64,000 nt of DNA from Aphanothece hegewaldii CCALA 016 (GCF_003007785.1 NZ_PXOH01000010.1:83171-147170); one strand, 5' to 3'. Positions 1 through 7,593 are shown, counted from the stretch's first letter. The notes: generated from the sequence alone by a model not told the origin. Numbers and translations: made by a program.

Positions 1-132
1 TGATAATTGCGTTAAAGTGTTGCTAAAGCCTTAAGCAAGCCGATTTTTTCGCTCTTCGTGATACATTTTAAACTTCAATCAGATTTTGCACGTTTACAAC
101 GGCGAGATCTGTTTTTTTTATTCGGAAAATCT

Positions 133-160
133 ATGACATTAGAAAGATATTAAATATAAT
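133..160 (+). promoter_or_regulatory. Sigma-70-type promoter for the psaJ-like gene
   Basis: A -35 box ATGACA (133-138, five of six consensus bases) is separated by 16 bases from a perfect -10 box TATAAT (155-160). Transcription would start near 167, giving a leader of about 50 bases before the ATG at 219. The gene therefore does not need read-through from anything left of the window. The boxes are seen directly; promoter activity is inferred. Confidence 0.6.
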
Positions 161-218
161 CTTGTTTCTTAGAATAAAACTCAATTGCCGATTATTTAAA
201 CAGCATGAGGATTCGACA

Positions 219-362
219 ATGCAGAACAATAATGGTTTACTTCGATATCTTTCACTTGCGCCAGTACTACTAACTCTTTTCCTTGTTGCGATCGCAGTGT
301 TGATGATTTACATCAATTATTTTTATCCCGATCTGCTTTTCCATCCAATGCCTAACCAATAA
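219..362 (+). CDS. psaJ: PsaJ-like photosystem I subunit IX (divergent)
   Basis: A 47-residue single-span membrane protein. The stretch from Tyr10 to Pro43 aligns without gaps to PsaJ (YLS-APVL near the N-terminus, FYPDLLFHP near the C-terminus). PsaJ sits at the photosystem I periphery beside PsaF and helps bind antenna chlorophyll. The start is the ATG at 219, behind a weak AGG at 207-209; an in-frame ATG further upstream would add a non-PsaJ tail. Two features are odd. The Glu that ligates a chlorophyll in ordinary PsaJ (ILIEFNR) is Tyr31 here and the following Arg is Tyr34, while the C-terminal His42 is kept. There is also no psaF in the 218 bases upstream, although psaF-psaJ is the usual arrangement. 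Family call is firm; a role as a second, specialised PsaJ is inference. Confidence 0.85.
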   Translation: MQNNNGLLRYLSLAPVLLTLFLVAIAVLMIYINYFYPDLLFHPMPNQ

Positions 363-387
363 TCGATTTTGAATATGGGTGTTACAG

Positions 388-420
388 AGGAGAAATTATT
401 ATATTTTCTCCTTTTCTTAT
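388..420 (+). terminator. Intrinsic terminator after psaJ
   Basis: Perfect 8-bp stem AGGAGAAA (388-395) / TTTCTCCT (405-412) with a 9-base loop, followed by a T-rich run. It separates the psaJ-like gene from the DUF2243 gene, so the two are probably not one transcript. Confidence 0.75.
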
Positions 421-457
421 TACTAGGTTAGAAAGCTCAAACCTCGATATTTTTATT

Positions 458-931
458 ATGATGAATCAAGACACGCAAAGCAGAAAAACGTCGATCGCAG
501 GAATTGTTTTAGGTGTTGGTATGGGTAGTTTTGTCGATGGGATTTTACTCCATACTATTTTGAGATGGCATCAAATGGTATCGAATTGGGTTCCACCAAC
601 AACCATCGAGGCTATACATATTAATATGACGTGGGATGGTCTATTCCATGCTTTTTCTTGGCTAGTTACTTTAATTGGTATTTTTTTGTTATGGCATGAT
701 GCACGATCTAATATTTTAATTCCGTCTCTCGCTTCTTTTATCGGACAGTTATTCTTTGGTTTTGGTTTGTTTAATCTCATCGAAGGCATTATCGACCATC
801 ATCTACTCGCTATCCATTATGTGCGACAAGTTCCTAACTATGCGGTTTACAATTGGACTTTTCTCGCCGTTGGTGGTGTACTGTTTATTGTACTGGGTTG
901 GTGGCTAATGCGATCGCCTAAACATACTTAA
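458..931 (+). CDS. DUF2243 family membrane protein
   Basis: A 157-residue protein with four predicted membrane spans. It carries the DUF2243 signature: a GVGMGSFVDGILLH start, then LRWHQM, MTWDGLFHA and a late EGIIDHH. The conserved His and Asp residues near the membrane faces suggest metal or haem contact, but the biochemical role of the family is unknown to me. It starts at the first of two adjacent ATG codons. It lies between a terminator and the TetR/DevBCA operon, with a 92-base regulatory gap downstream, so it may have its own promoter or share control with the exporter. Family call good, function not assignable. Confidence 0.8.
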   Translation: MMNQDTQSRKTSIAGIVLGVGMGSFVDGILLHTILRWHQMVSNWVPPTTIEAIHINMTWDGLFHAFSWLVTLIGIFLLWHDARSNILIPSLASFIGQLFFGFGLFNLIEGIIDHHLLAIHYVRQVPNYAVYNWTFLAVGGVLFIVLGWWLMRSPKHT

Positions 932-955
932 TTTCCGTATAAACACCCCTATTTT

Positions 956-997
956 TTGACAAATCTTTATGTTATAAATAAAGATAACGAGCGTTCG
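956..997 (+). promoter_or_regulatory. Promoter and candidate TetR operator
   Basis: A perfect -35 TTGACA lies at 956-961. Downstream are two inverted repeats: TCTTTAT (964-970) with ATAAAGA (978-984), and the pseudo-palindrome CGAGCGTTCG (988-997). The second overlaps the expected transcription start and resembles half-sites used by TetR-family repressors. The divergently unpaired gap directly precedes the tetR gene, so autoregulation of tetR-devBCA is the simplest reading. Inference from position and symmetry only. Confidence 0.4.
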
Positions 998-1022
998 ATA
1001 TAAAACAACTATTGTTCAACAT

Positions 1023-1598
1023 ATGCCAAAAATCGTTGATACAGAGCAATACAAGAAAGAACTACTGCAAAAAAGTTTTGATCTTTTTGCCCAGAAAGGT
1101 TACGCAGCACTAACCACGAGAGAACTCGCCCAAGAATTGGGAGTATCAACAGGAACGCTGTATCACTATTTTCCAAGCAAAGCGGCGTTATTTGAGCAGT
1201 TAGTCGAAGAACTGTGTCAACAAGATGTCGTTAAAGCGACTGTCGAAATTAAAAAAGCCAAAACTTTAACCGCCAAGTTAGAAGCTTTAGGAAAGTTCAT
1301 GGAGACGCAGCAAACCAACTGTATTAAACAGATGTTTTTGTGGATCGAATATTGTCAACAACAGGAAAAAGAACAGGGAGAAAAAACTCAATTTTTTGAG
1401 CGAATAGACGAACGATATCATCAAGCCGTAATAGATGTTATTGGAGTCAAAGATCCTGCGATCGCTTGGTTAGTTTTGACCATGATTAATGGATTAATTA
1501 TCGAAAAACTATGGGGCAATAGTCATGTTTCTTTAACCGAACACCTGAAATTGTTAGGGGAACTGATCACCGCCCACGAAGAAAAAAAATATGATTAA
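1023..1598 (+). CDS. TetR/AcrR family transcriptional regulator
   Basis: A 191-residue repressor. The N-terminal DNA-binding domain (residues 8-55) shows the family pattern, including FAQKGYAALTTRELA, GVSTGTLYHYFPSK and an amphipathic helix after it. The all-helical C-terminal half would bind an unknown small ligand. It ends 15 bases before the membrane-fusion gene and reads in the same direction, so it is most likely the first gene of the tetR-devB-devC-devA operon and controls the exporter in response to the exported compound or a stress molecule. The ligand cannot be told from sequence. Confidence 0.9.
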   Translation: MPKIVDTEQYKKELLQKSFDLFAQKGYAALTTRELAQELGVSTGTLYHYFPSKAALFEQLVEELCQQDVVKATVEIKKAKTLTAKLEALGKFMETQQTNCIKQMFLWIEYCQQQEKEQGEKTQFFERIDERYHQAVIDVIGVKDPAIAWLVLTMINGLIIEKLWGNSHVSLTEHLKLLGELITAHEEKKYD

Positions 1599-1613
1599 AC
1601 AGCAGGAGTAGCA

Positions 1614-2891
1614 ATGACATTAAAAGCCTTTAAAACGACCAATCCCATATTAGTCGGGTTACTTCTAGCCGGAACAACCCTCGCCGGATTTACAGCTATT
1701 TACACCGTTTCTCAGGTCGGGCAAAAAGAAACCCCGCCACCCGTTGTGACAACGCCTGTAGTGACACGAATTACCGCTTTAGGTCGAATTGAGCCAAAAA
1801 CTGAAATTATTAGCGTTTCTACCCCTTTAAATTACGACTCCGATCGCATGGCACAATTATTCGTCGATGAAGGAGACTCAGTCAAAAAAGGTCAAGTCAT
1901 CGCCATTTTAGATAGCCGCGATCGCTTACAAAATAACTTGACAGAAGCGCAAAAAGATGTAGAGATAGCCAAAGCCAAACTTGCTCAAGTCAAAGCAGGT
2001 GCAAAAACGGGTGAGATTGAGGCGCAGTCGGCTACAGTACGGCGAACCGAAGCACAAACGGAAGGGGATACGATCGCACAACAAGCCACTCTACGACGCT
2101 TAGAAGCCCAACTAGAAGGCGATATTGCCGCACAACAAGCAACCATCGGCAAGCTAGAAGCAGAATATAGTAACGCGAATGCAGAATTTATTCGTTATCA
2201 ACAGCTTTATACAGAAGGGGCGATCTCTGCGTCTAATTTTGATGCAAAAAAGTTAAGTTTAGAAACCAGTCGTAAACAACTCGATGAAGCAAAAGTGACT
2301 TTAAACCGAATTCAACGAACTGGACAACAACAAATCAAAGAAGCAAGAACTAATTTAGAACGCATTGAACGGACTGGAAAACAACAAGCTTTAGAAGCAC
2401 AATCAACTCTAAATAAAGTAGCAGAAGTTCGCTCAGTTGACGTACAAGCAGCCCAAGCCGAAGTAAATTCCGCACTAGCTAAAGTTCAAAAAGCCCAAAC
2501 TGAACTCAATCAAGTTTATATCCGTTCTCCCCTCACTGGACAAGTCATTAAAATTCATACTCGCCCAGGTGAACAAATAAGCGATAACGGTGTGGTTGAT
2601 CTCGCAGAAACAGGACAAATGGAAGTCGTGGCGGAAGTTTATCAAAGCGATATTAGCAAAATACGGACCAGACAAGAGGCTGTAATTACTGGAGAGTCTT
2701 TTGAGGGGGAAATACGGGGAAACGTTCGTCTAATCGGCTTACAAGTGGATCAGCAGGATGTTTTTAGTAACCAACCAGGAGAAAATTTAGACCGCAAAGT
2801 AATTGAAGTTCGGATTCGTTTACGTCCCGAAGATGGTCAAAAAGTGAAAAGGTTAACTAATTCTCAAGTACAAGTTGCGATCGTGCCTTAA
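1614..2891 (+). CDS. devB: DevB-type periplasmic adaptor (HlyD family) of an ABC exporter
   Basis: A 425-residue membrane-fusion protein. One N-terminal span (about residues 13-33) is followed by a biotinyl-lipoyl half motif around LFVDEGDSVKKGQVIAIL, a long Ala/Gln-rich coiled-coil hairpin (about 100-300), the second lipoyl half (IRSPLTGQVIKIHTRPGE) and a beta-barrel end. DevB joins the DevCA inner-membrane pump to a TolC-like outer-membrane channel; Anabaena DevBCA exports heterocyst glycolipids, and non-heterocystous cyanobacteria have paralogues with other cargo. The start has a good SD (CAGGAG at 1602-1607). The coiled coil contains internal repeats of the TLRRLEAQ/TIGKLEA type. devC follows after five bases. 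Symbol is by family, not proven orthology. Confidence 0.85.
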   Translation: MTLKAFKTTNPILVGLLLAGTTLAGFTAIYTVSQVGQKETPPPVVTTPVVTRITALGRIEPKTEIISVSTPLNYDSDRMAQLFVDEGDSVKKGQVIAILDSRDRLQNNLTEAQKDVEIAKAKLAQVKAGAKTGEIEAQSATVRRTEAQTEGDTIAQQATLRRLEAQLEGDIAAQQATIGKLEAEYSNANAEFIRYQQLYTEGAISASNFDAKKLSLETSRKQLDEAKVTLNRIQRTGQQQIKEARTNLERIERTGKQQALEAQSTLNKVAEVRSVDVQAAQAEVNSALAKVQKAQTELNQVYIRSPLTGQVIKIHTRPGEQISDNGVVDLAETGQMEVVAEVYQSDISKIRTRQEAVITGESFEGEIRGNVRLIGLQVDQQDVFSNQPGENLDRKVIEVRIRLRPEDGQKVKRLTNSQVQVAIVP

Positions 2892-2896
2892 ATATT

Positions 2897-4066
2897 ATGT
2901 TACCGAAATTTTTACGAAAAACACCCCTTGCTTGGCTACAGGTTTCTCGAGAAAAAAGCCGTTTGGCTATTGCTTTAGCGGGTATTGCTTTTGCTGATTT
3001 ATTGATGTTTACTCAGTTGGGTTTTAAAAATGCGTTGTTTGATGCTTCAATTAAACCCCATGAGATTTTAGATACTGATTTAGTTCTAATTAATCCTCAG
3101 TTTGAAACCATTTTTGCGGTTAAAAGTTTTTCTCGTGAACGCTTATATCAAGCCATGCGAGTTGAGGGAATTCAATCAGCAAATTCTCTTTATATTGGAT
3201 CTGCTCCTTGGAGAAATCCCGACACGACTGTAGACCGACCGATTTTAGTTTTTGGTGCAAGTCCAACTCAATCTATTTTCAAATTGCCAGAGGTTAATCA
3301 GCATTTAAACGATCTAAAAATGCTAGATAAAGTTTTATATGACCAAGCGGGACGGGTTGAATATGGGCCAATTGCTGAATTATTCAAGAAAAATAATCAA
3401 GTTTCAATTCAGCTTAATCACAAAGAAGTCAAGGTTGTTGGGGTATTTAGTTTAGGGGCATCTTTTGCCGCCGATGGTAATGTTATTACCAGTGATTCGA
3501 CATTTTTAAACATATTTCCCGATCGTCAACCCTATCAAATTGATGTTGGGTTGATTAAAGTTAAACCTAATGTAGCTCAACAAACTGTTAAAGCAAACTT
3601 ACAACAATTGTTACCGAAAAATGAGGTATTAGTTTTAACACTGGATGAATTTGCCCAACGAGAAAAAGCTTATTGGGCTAATAGTACTGCGATCGGTTTT
3701 ATTTTTACTCTCGGTACAGTGGTTGGATTTATTGTCGGTATTGTTATTGTTTATCAAATTCTTTATTCAGATGTTTCCGATCATTTACCTGAATACGCCA
3801 CTCTTAAAGCGATGGGATACGGCGATCGTTATTTGATTGGGGTTCTCATGCAAGAAGCTTTAATTCTTGCTATTTTAGGCTTTATTCCTGGTTTTATTGC
3901 TTCGTTCGGGCTGTATTCTTTAGCTTCTTCAGCCACTCTTTTACCAATTATAATGACTCAACAACGAGCTATTAATGTTCTTATTTTAACCATTATTATG
4001 TGTGGTGGATCTGGTATTGTTGCGATGCGGAAGTTACAAACGGCTGATCCATCAGATATTTTCTAA
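2897..4066 (+). CDS. devC: DevC-type ABC exporter permease
   Basis: A 389-residue permease of the MacB/FtsX-like DevC group. One span lies near residues 22-42, then a large periplasmic domain (about 50-255), then three spans near 265-290, 315-345 and 355-375. The opening PLAWLQVSREKSRLAIALAGI and the loop LPEYATLKAMGYGDRYL are typical of DevC. It pairs with the ATPase encoded 31 bases downstream and with the adaptor upstream. Substrate unknown. Confidence 0.87.
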   Translation: MLPKFLRKTPLAWLQVSREKSRLAIALAGIAFADLLMFTQLGFKNALFDASIKPHEILDTDLVLINPQFETIFAVKSFSRERLYQAMRVEGIQSANSLYIGSAPWRNPDTTVDRPILVFGASPTQSIFKLPEVNQHLNDLKMLDKVLYDQAGRVEYGPIAELFKKNNQVSIQLNHKEVKVVGVFSLGASFAADGNVITSDSTFLNIFPDRQPYQIDVGLIKVKPNVAQQTVKANLQQLLPKNEVLVLTLDEFAQREKAYWANSTAIGFIFTLGTVVGFIVGIVIVYQILYSDVSDHLPEYATLKAMGYGDRYLIGVLMQEALILAILGFIPGFIASFGLYSLASSATLLPIIMTQQRAINVLILTIIMCGGSGIVAMRKLQTADPSDIF

Positions 4067-4097
4067 TCTAATTTCTCTTGATTTGGCATTAATTCTT

Positions 4098-4823
4098 ATG
4101 ACTACATTAGCACCATCGATTCAATTAACTAAAGAAAAATCAACTGAACCTGTGATTAGAATTCAACATCTTGATCACTATTTCGGTAAAGGCGATCTTC
4201 GTAAACAAGCTTTATATGATATTAATTTAGATATTCAAGCGGGCGAAATTGTCATTATGACTGGGCCATCTGGTTCAGGAAAAACAACGCTACTTAGTTT
4301 AATGGGAGGACTTCGCACAATACAAGAGGGAAGTCTTTCTATTTTGGGACAAGAAATGCGCGATATTAGTAAGGGGAAAATGTTAGAAGTTCGTCGTCAA
4401 ATTGGTTATATTTTCCAAGCACATAATTTATTGACTTTTTTGACTGCTAAACAAAATGTGCGAATGTCTTTAGAATTGCACGATGAATATTTAGCCCAAG
4501 ATATAGATAAAATTGCTGTACAAATGCTTGAATCTGTAGGGTTAGGAGATCGGGTTAATTATTATCCAGATAATTTATCTGGAGGACAAAAACAAAGAGT
4601 AGCGATCGCACGTGCTTTAGTCAGTCGTCCCAAAATTGTTTTAGCAGATGAACCCACCGCAGCATTAGATAAACAGTCTGGTAGAGATGTTGTAGAAGTA
4701 ATGCAACGTTTAGCAAAAGAACAAGATTGTACAATTTTATTAGTAACTCATGATAACCGTATTTTAGATATTGCCGATCGTCTTATTTATATGGAAGATG
4801 GACATTTATCCGATGCTGAGTAA
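4098..4823 (+). CDS. devA: DevA-type ABC exporter ATPase
   Basis: A 241-residue ATPase. Walker A is GPSGSGKTT, the Q-loop is GYIFQAHNLL, the signature is LSGGQKQRVAIARAL, Walker B is IVLADEPTAALD and the H-loop is LLVTHD. These match the MacB/LolD/DevA subfamily. The ATG at 4098 is preferred, because an in-frame upstream start at 4002 would overlap devC by 65 bases and add residues outside the family alignment. Last gene of tetR-devBCA; it powers export by the DevC dimer. Confidence 0.9.
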   Translation: MTTLAPSIQLTKEKSTEPVIRIQHLDHYFGKGDLRKQALYDINLDIQAGEIVIMTGPSGSGKTTLLSLMGGLRTIQEGSLSILGQEMRDISKGKMLEVRRQIGYIFQAHNLLTFLTAKQNVRMSLELHDEYLAQDIDKIAVQMLESVGLGDRVNYYPDNLSGGQKQRVAIARALVSRPKIVLADEPTAALDKQSGRDVVEVMQRLAKEQDCTILLVTHDNRILDIADRLIYMEDGHLSDAE

Positions 4824-4883
4824 GGAGGAGTTGCCTTTAAAACTGAGCTATACTTGTAAGTATTCATAATATTTTAGGAAATT

Positions 4884-5109
4884 ATGATAGAGCAGCCATT
4901 TTACCAAGTTTTAGTAGAAGATGAAGAAATTATCATCAAACTAAATAAGCAGTTTGTCGATCAAGCAACTCTAGAAAATATTCTTGATTATCTTAAAGCG
5001 CGAAAGTATAAGAAGAAAAAGCCAACTGACTGAAGAACAAGCAGCAATTTTAGCGAATGAAATTGATCAAGCGGTGTGGGATAAGTTAAAAACAAGAATT
5101 TTGGGATAG
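4884..5109 (+). pseudogene. Frameshifted antitoxin-like gene upstream of a PIN toxin
   Basis: The ATG at 4884 opens a frame beginning MIEQPFYQVLVEDEE that runs to a stop at 5031. Its sensible C-terminal half (RKSQLTEEQAAILANEI... ending TRILG) lies in the next frame and stops at 5107, five bases before the PIN gene. The two halves meet in the A-rich tract AAGAAGAAAAAGCC near 5007-5022, so one extra base, or two lost, explains the break. Intact it would be about 73 residues, typical of a type II antitoxin with a short acidic N-terminal part. I do not recognise a named family. Programmed frameshifting on the A-run is possible but less likely, because the partner toxin is also broken. Confidence 0.6.
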
Positions 5110-5114
5110 TTTTC

Positions 5115-5537
5115 ATGTCTGCTTTTTCCGTTATTATTGTCGATACAAATATAATTTTTTCAGCTTTGCTGAATAATGATAATAAATTTGTTTACATCCT
5201 TTTTTCCTCAAAGTTCCACTTTTTTATATGTGAACAAGCTTTAGTGGAACTTTTTAACTATAAAGAAAAAATCGTTAAATATAGTCGACTTTCTTCTGAT
5301 AAAATCTCTGATGCTTATAAAATTATAATCAAAAAAATAACTCTTTTTAAAGAAGATTTAATATCGGTTAATAGCTTAGAAATAGCTCGTCATTTGTGCC
5401 AAGACATTGATGAAAATGATACGCCTCATGTTGCTTTAACACTGTAATTAAAAGGTTTATTATGGACAGGTGATAAAAAATTAAAAGAAGGATTACTCAA
5501 AAAAAGTTTTATTCAATTTTTTGAACCAAATTTTTAA
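5115..5537 (+). pseudogene. PIN-domain toxin interrupted by a nonsense codon
   Basis: The gene reads from ATG 5115 with the PIN start VIIVDTNIIFSALLN (first catalytic Asp), a middle region with EQALVELF, and DENDTPHVALTL. A TAA at 5445-5447 then stops it. The same frame continues without another stop through LKGLLWTGDKKLKEGLL, which is the expected C-terminal PIN segment with its conserved Asp, to a natural stop at 5535. PIN toxins are metal-dependent RNases. The truncated 110-residue product lacks the last acidic site and strand, so it is probably inactive. It sits five bases behind the broken antitoxin, forming a dead toxin-antitoxin pair. Confidence 0.75.
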
Positions 5538-5545
5538 ATAGAAAA

Positions 5546-5602
5546 CCCTGCCTTATTCGCACGAGTCTAAAAGTTCCAAAGATGTTGATGAGGTTTAGAG
5601 AA
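5546..5602 (-). pseudogene. C-terminal remnant of a pentapeptide-repeat gene
   Basis: Minus-strand translation gives FSKPHQHLWNF, a stop, then TRANKAG. This lines up without gaps with the C-terminus of the intact pentapeptide protein encoded at 6095-6886 (FSSQELGTWNSY then TRANTAQ), sharing FS, WN, TRAN and A at the same spacing. At DNA level 23 of 25 bases agree between 5554-5578 and 6130-6154. This is the tail of a second, lost copy. Confidence 0.6.
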
Positions 5603-5610
5603 AACGTATT

Positions 5611-5769
5611 TCAGCTAGATTGAAGTAAACTTGAACGTAATACGGTATAACTAGATCCCGTATCTACTAAAAGCTTGACTTTTCTGATGTCAATATTATT
5701 AGCGATCGCTGCATTAACAATTAGTAAGTTACCATAGCGAGATAGTTTATAAATCTTTTTATTTGTCAC
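5611..5769 (-). pseudogene. Truncated retropepsin-like aspartyl protease
   Basis: A GTG start (5769-5767) overlaps the stop of the upstream 89-residue gene as GTGA, indicating translational coupling. The 52-residue frame reads VTNKKIYKLS, then KLLVDTGSSYTVL, which is the catalytic Asp-Thr-Gly-Ser of single-domain retroviral-type proteases found widely in cyanobacteria. Intact members run to roughly 120-140 residues. Here a TGA at 5613-5611 ends the frame just after the catalytic loop, and the next DNA is the tail of a pentapeptide gene, so a deletion joining two unrelated genes is likely. Confidence 0.6.
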
Positions 5770-6035
5770 AGGATTACTGCATAATCTTCAGAAATTGGGC
5801 CAGTATATTCAATTGCTAGTGATTTAACATCAGAATAATTCAGCAAAGCTTGATCAATCTCTTCTCGATTAGAAGAATGAGCAAGCAATTCACCTTTAAT
5901 GATATTAAAATCATCATCTGATTCAGTATCCGCAATCAGTAGCCACTCTTGAGGATAACGTTTCCTCATTTCACTAATTGTTAATACTTCTTGCTCAGAT
6001 GGTCTGATGATAGGGTTGCTCGGTTGAACAGTCAT
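5766..6035 (-). CDS. Small conserved protein paired with an aspartyl protease
   Basis: An 89-residue acidic, soluble protein with no signal peptide or membrane span. Recognisable stretches are SEMRKRYPQEWLLIAD near residues 22-37 and a late SLAIEYTGPISEDYAVIL. Its stop overlaps the GTG start of the downstream retropepsin-like fragment, which is how this kind of small protein is commonly placed in cyanobacteria. I cannot assign a function; a chaperone, substrate or inhibitor of the protease are all guesses. The partner is truncated here, so this gene may be decaying too. Confidence 0.6.
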   Translation of the reverse strand: MTVQPSNPIIRPSEQEVLTISEMRKRYPQEWLLIADTESDDDFNIIKGELLAHSSNREEIDQALLNYSDVKSLAIEYTGPISEDYAVIL

Positions 6036-6094
6036 AAAACTTATAAAAAATATTCAAGTTTTTAACTAATATTTCTATTCTATCAACTTTTAAA

Positions 6095-6886
6095 TTATCC
6101 ATCACAAGAACATCCTAAACTTTGCGCCGTATTCGCACGAGTATAAGAGTTCCATGTTCCTAATTCTTGGGAAGAAAAACCACATAACATAGCTTTCGTT
6201 TCTGCGCTTAATCCAACTGCTAAGGTAAAATCTGCACCCGCGATACTTTCGATTTGTTCTAAAATTGCATCAGTAAAATCGACTGCTCTTAAATCAGCCC
6301 CTTGTAATTCCACACCCATTAATCGCGCATTTCTTAAATAAGCACCCGTTAGAATTGCTCTTTGTAAATTTGCTCCGCTTAAGGCCGCATTTTCTAAATT
6401 TGCCCCTGTTAAATCAGCACCACTCAAATAAGCACCTCTTAAATTAGCACCTCTTAAATCAGCACCTCTTAAATTGGCTGTATTCAGAAATGCACCATTT
6501 AGATTAGATTTCGGACCGACTGCATTAATATTTCTATAATCGTAATTTTCTGGCCAAATGGTCTTAGAATCATAACGAGCTAATTGTAATCTAGCTCCCT
6601 CTAATTGGGCATTTTCTAAATTACATCCTTGTAAATCTGAGCGAAATAAATAACTATTTTTTAGATTGGCATGACTCAGATTACACCCTTGTAAGTTTGC
6701 CCCTCTTAAATCGATATTTTCTAGATTGGCATGACTCAGATTACTTTGACTTAAATTCACTTCAATTAAATTTGTACCGCTTAAATCAATTCCTTGTAGA
6801 TTCAGTTGAGATAAACGTTGACCTTGTTGGTAAGCGTGTAAAATATCGGATGGTGAAAGGTTGTGAGACTGAACGGAAGTAGACAT
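6095..6886 (-). CDS. Pentapeptide-repeat protein
   Basis: A 263-residue protein made largely of A(D/N)LXX pentapeptides, in two blocks (about residues 30-95 and 135-220), forming a right-handed beta-helix. Examples are SGTNLIEVNLSQSNLSHANL and RGADLRGANLRGAYLSGADL. The C-terminus ends in a Cys-containing GCSCDG tail. Function of such proteins is usually unknown; a few mimic DNA and block gyrase, and many cyanobacterial ones have no known target. The ATG at 6886 is preferred because it begins the soluble domain; another in-frame ATG at 6964 would add 26 residues and leave only 41 bases to the divergent cpcS. The DNA holds near-identical segments 60 bases apart near 6662 and 6722. Confidence 0.85.
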   Translation of the reverse strand: MSTSVQSHNLSPSDILHAYQQGQRLSQLNLQGIDLSGTNLIEVNLSQSNLSHANLENIDLRGANLQGCNLSHANLKNSYLFRSDLQGCNLENAQLEGARLQLARYDSKTIWPENYDYRNINAVGPKSNLNGAFLNTANLRGADLRGANLRGAYLSGADLTGANLENAALSGANLQRAILTGAYLRNARLMGVELQGADLRAVDFTDAILEQIESIAGADFTLAVGLSAETKAMLCGFSSQELGTWNSYTRANTAQSLGCSCDG

Positions 6887-7005
6887 AACGTTTATCTGAA
6901 GTTTTGTTGATACAGACCCATAAAAATAACCAATGTCCTTTATCCTAGAATTTGTCTGATTCATTTCTCTAATTTTGTTTACTTTTCTTAATTTAAACTA
7001 GACCT

Positions 7006-7593
7006 ATGCAGCTAATTTCACCCATGACGATGATGGACTTTTTCCGCAAAAGCGAGGGAGTCTGGTACAGCACAAGAACGGTTCATCATTTTGATTCTGT
7101 TTCTGATGAGTCCGGAGAATCGAATTTAATGGTTACTGTCCTCGAAAAAGATGACCCCAGAGTTATTGAAGTTTGTCAAGCACAAAATGTTGACCCGACT
7201 TTAGTCAGTGGTGGTGCGAGTTTTTCTTGGTTAAGCAATATGGATAATGAAGAACCTAATCCGAATTATGCGGCTATTTTAGTCGATGTCCCCAATCTTG
7301 ATGACCCTAAACAAGGTAAGTTTTTACGCAATAAAGGTTATGTGGAGGGAATACCTGTTATCGGTGTCTATCACTTCGATGAAAATGGGGTTTTAACCAT
7401 TGATACTGAATATGAACGCAATCAAGGTCAAGAAAGAAGTTGGTTTGTTACAGATGATTTTCGCATACGAGTTATGACTGTAAAAATGATGAATGGAGTA
7501 AACCAAATGGCTTATTGTTCTGAGCGTCGTTGTGTGACTTCTTCCAGTTTAGAAGCCATGCTAGAACAAAATCGCACCAGAGCCAGTGTTTAA
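7006..7593 (+). CDS. cpcS: Phycobilin lyase CpcS/CpeS family
   Basis: A 195-residue lipocalin-fold lyase. It contains the family opening MDFFRKSEGVWYSTRTVHH, the GGASFSWLS segment, and VMTVKMMNGVNQMAYCSERRC near the end. CpcS-type enzymes attach phycocyanobilin to Cys82/84 of phycocyanin beta and allophycocyanin subunits in the cytoplasm, so this gene supports phycobilisome assembly. Length is normal for the family. It is divergent from the pentapeptide gene and ends in a 4-base convergent overlap with the cyclotransferase-like gene. CpcS versus the related CpcU cannot be settled by eye, but CpcS is favoured. Confidence 0.82.
   Translation: MQLISPMTMMDFFRKSEGVWYSTRTVHHFDSVSDESGESNLMVTVLEKDDPRVIEVCQAQNVDPTLVSGGASFSWLSNMDNEEPNPNYAAILVDVPNLDDPKQGKFLRNKGYVEGIPVIGVYHFDENGVLTIDTEYERNQGQERSWFVTDDFRIRVMTVKMMNGVNQMAYCSERRCVTSSSLEAMLEQNRTRASV

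Noticed and set aside
1..132. Possible end of psaF at the left edge
   Set aside because: No frame with PsaF-like sequence; the leading TGA is not enough to infer a gene.
6662..6755. Near-identical 60-base-spaced segments in the pentapeptide gene
   Set aside because: Explained by the pentapeptide coding pattern itself; not a separate element.
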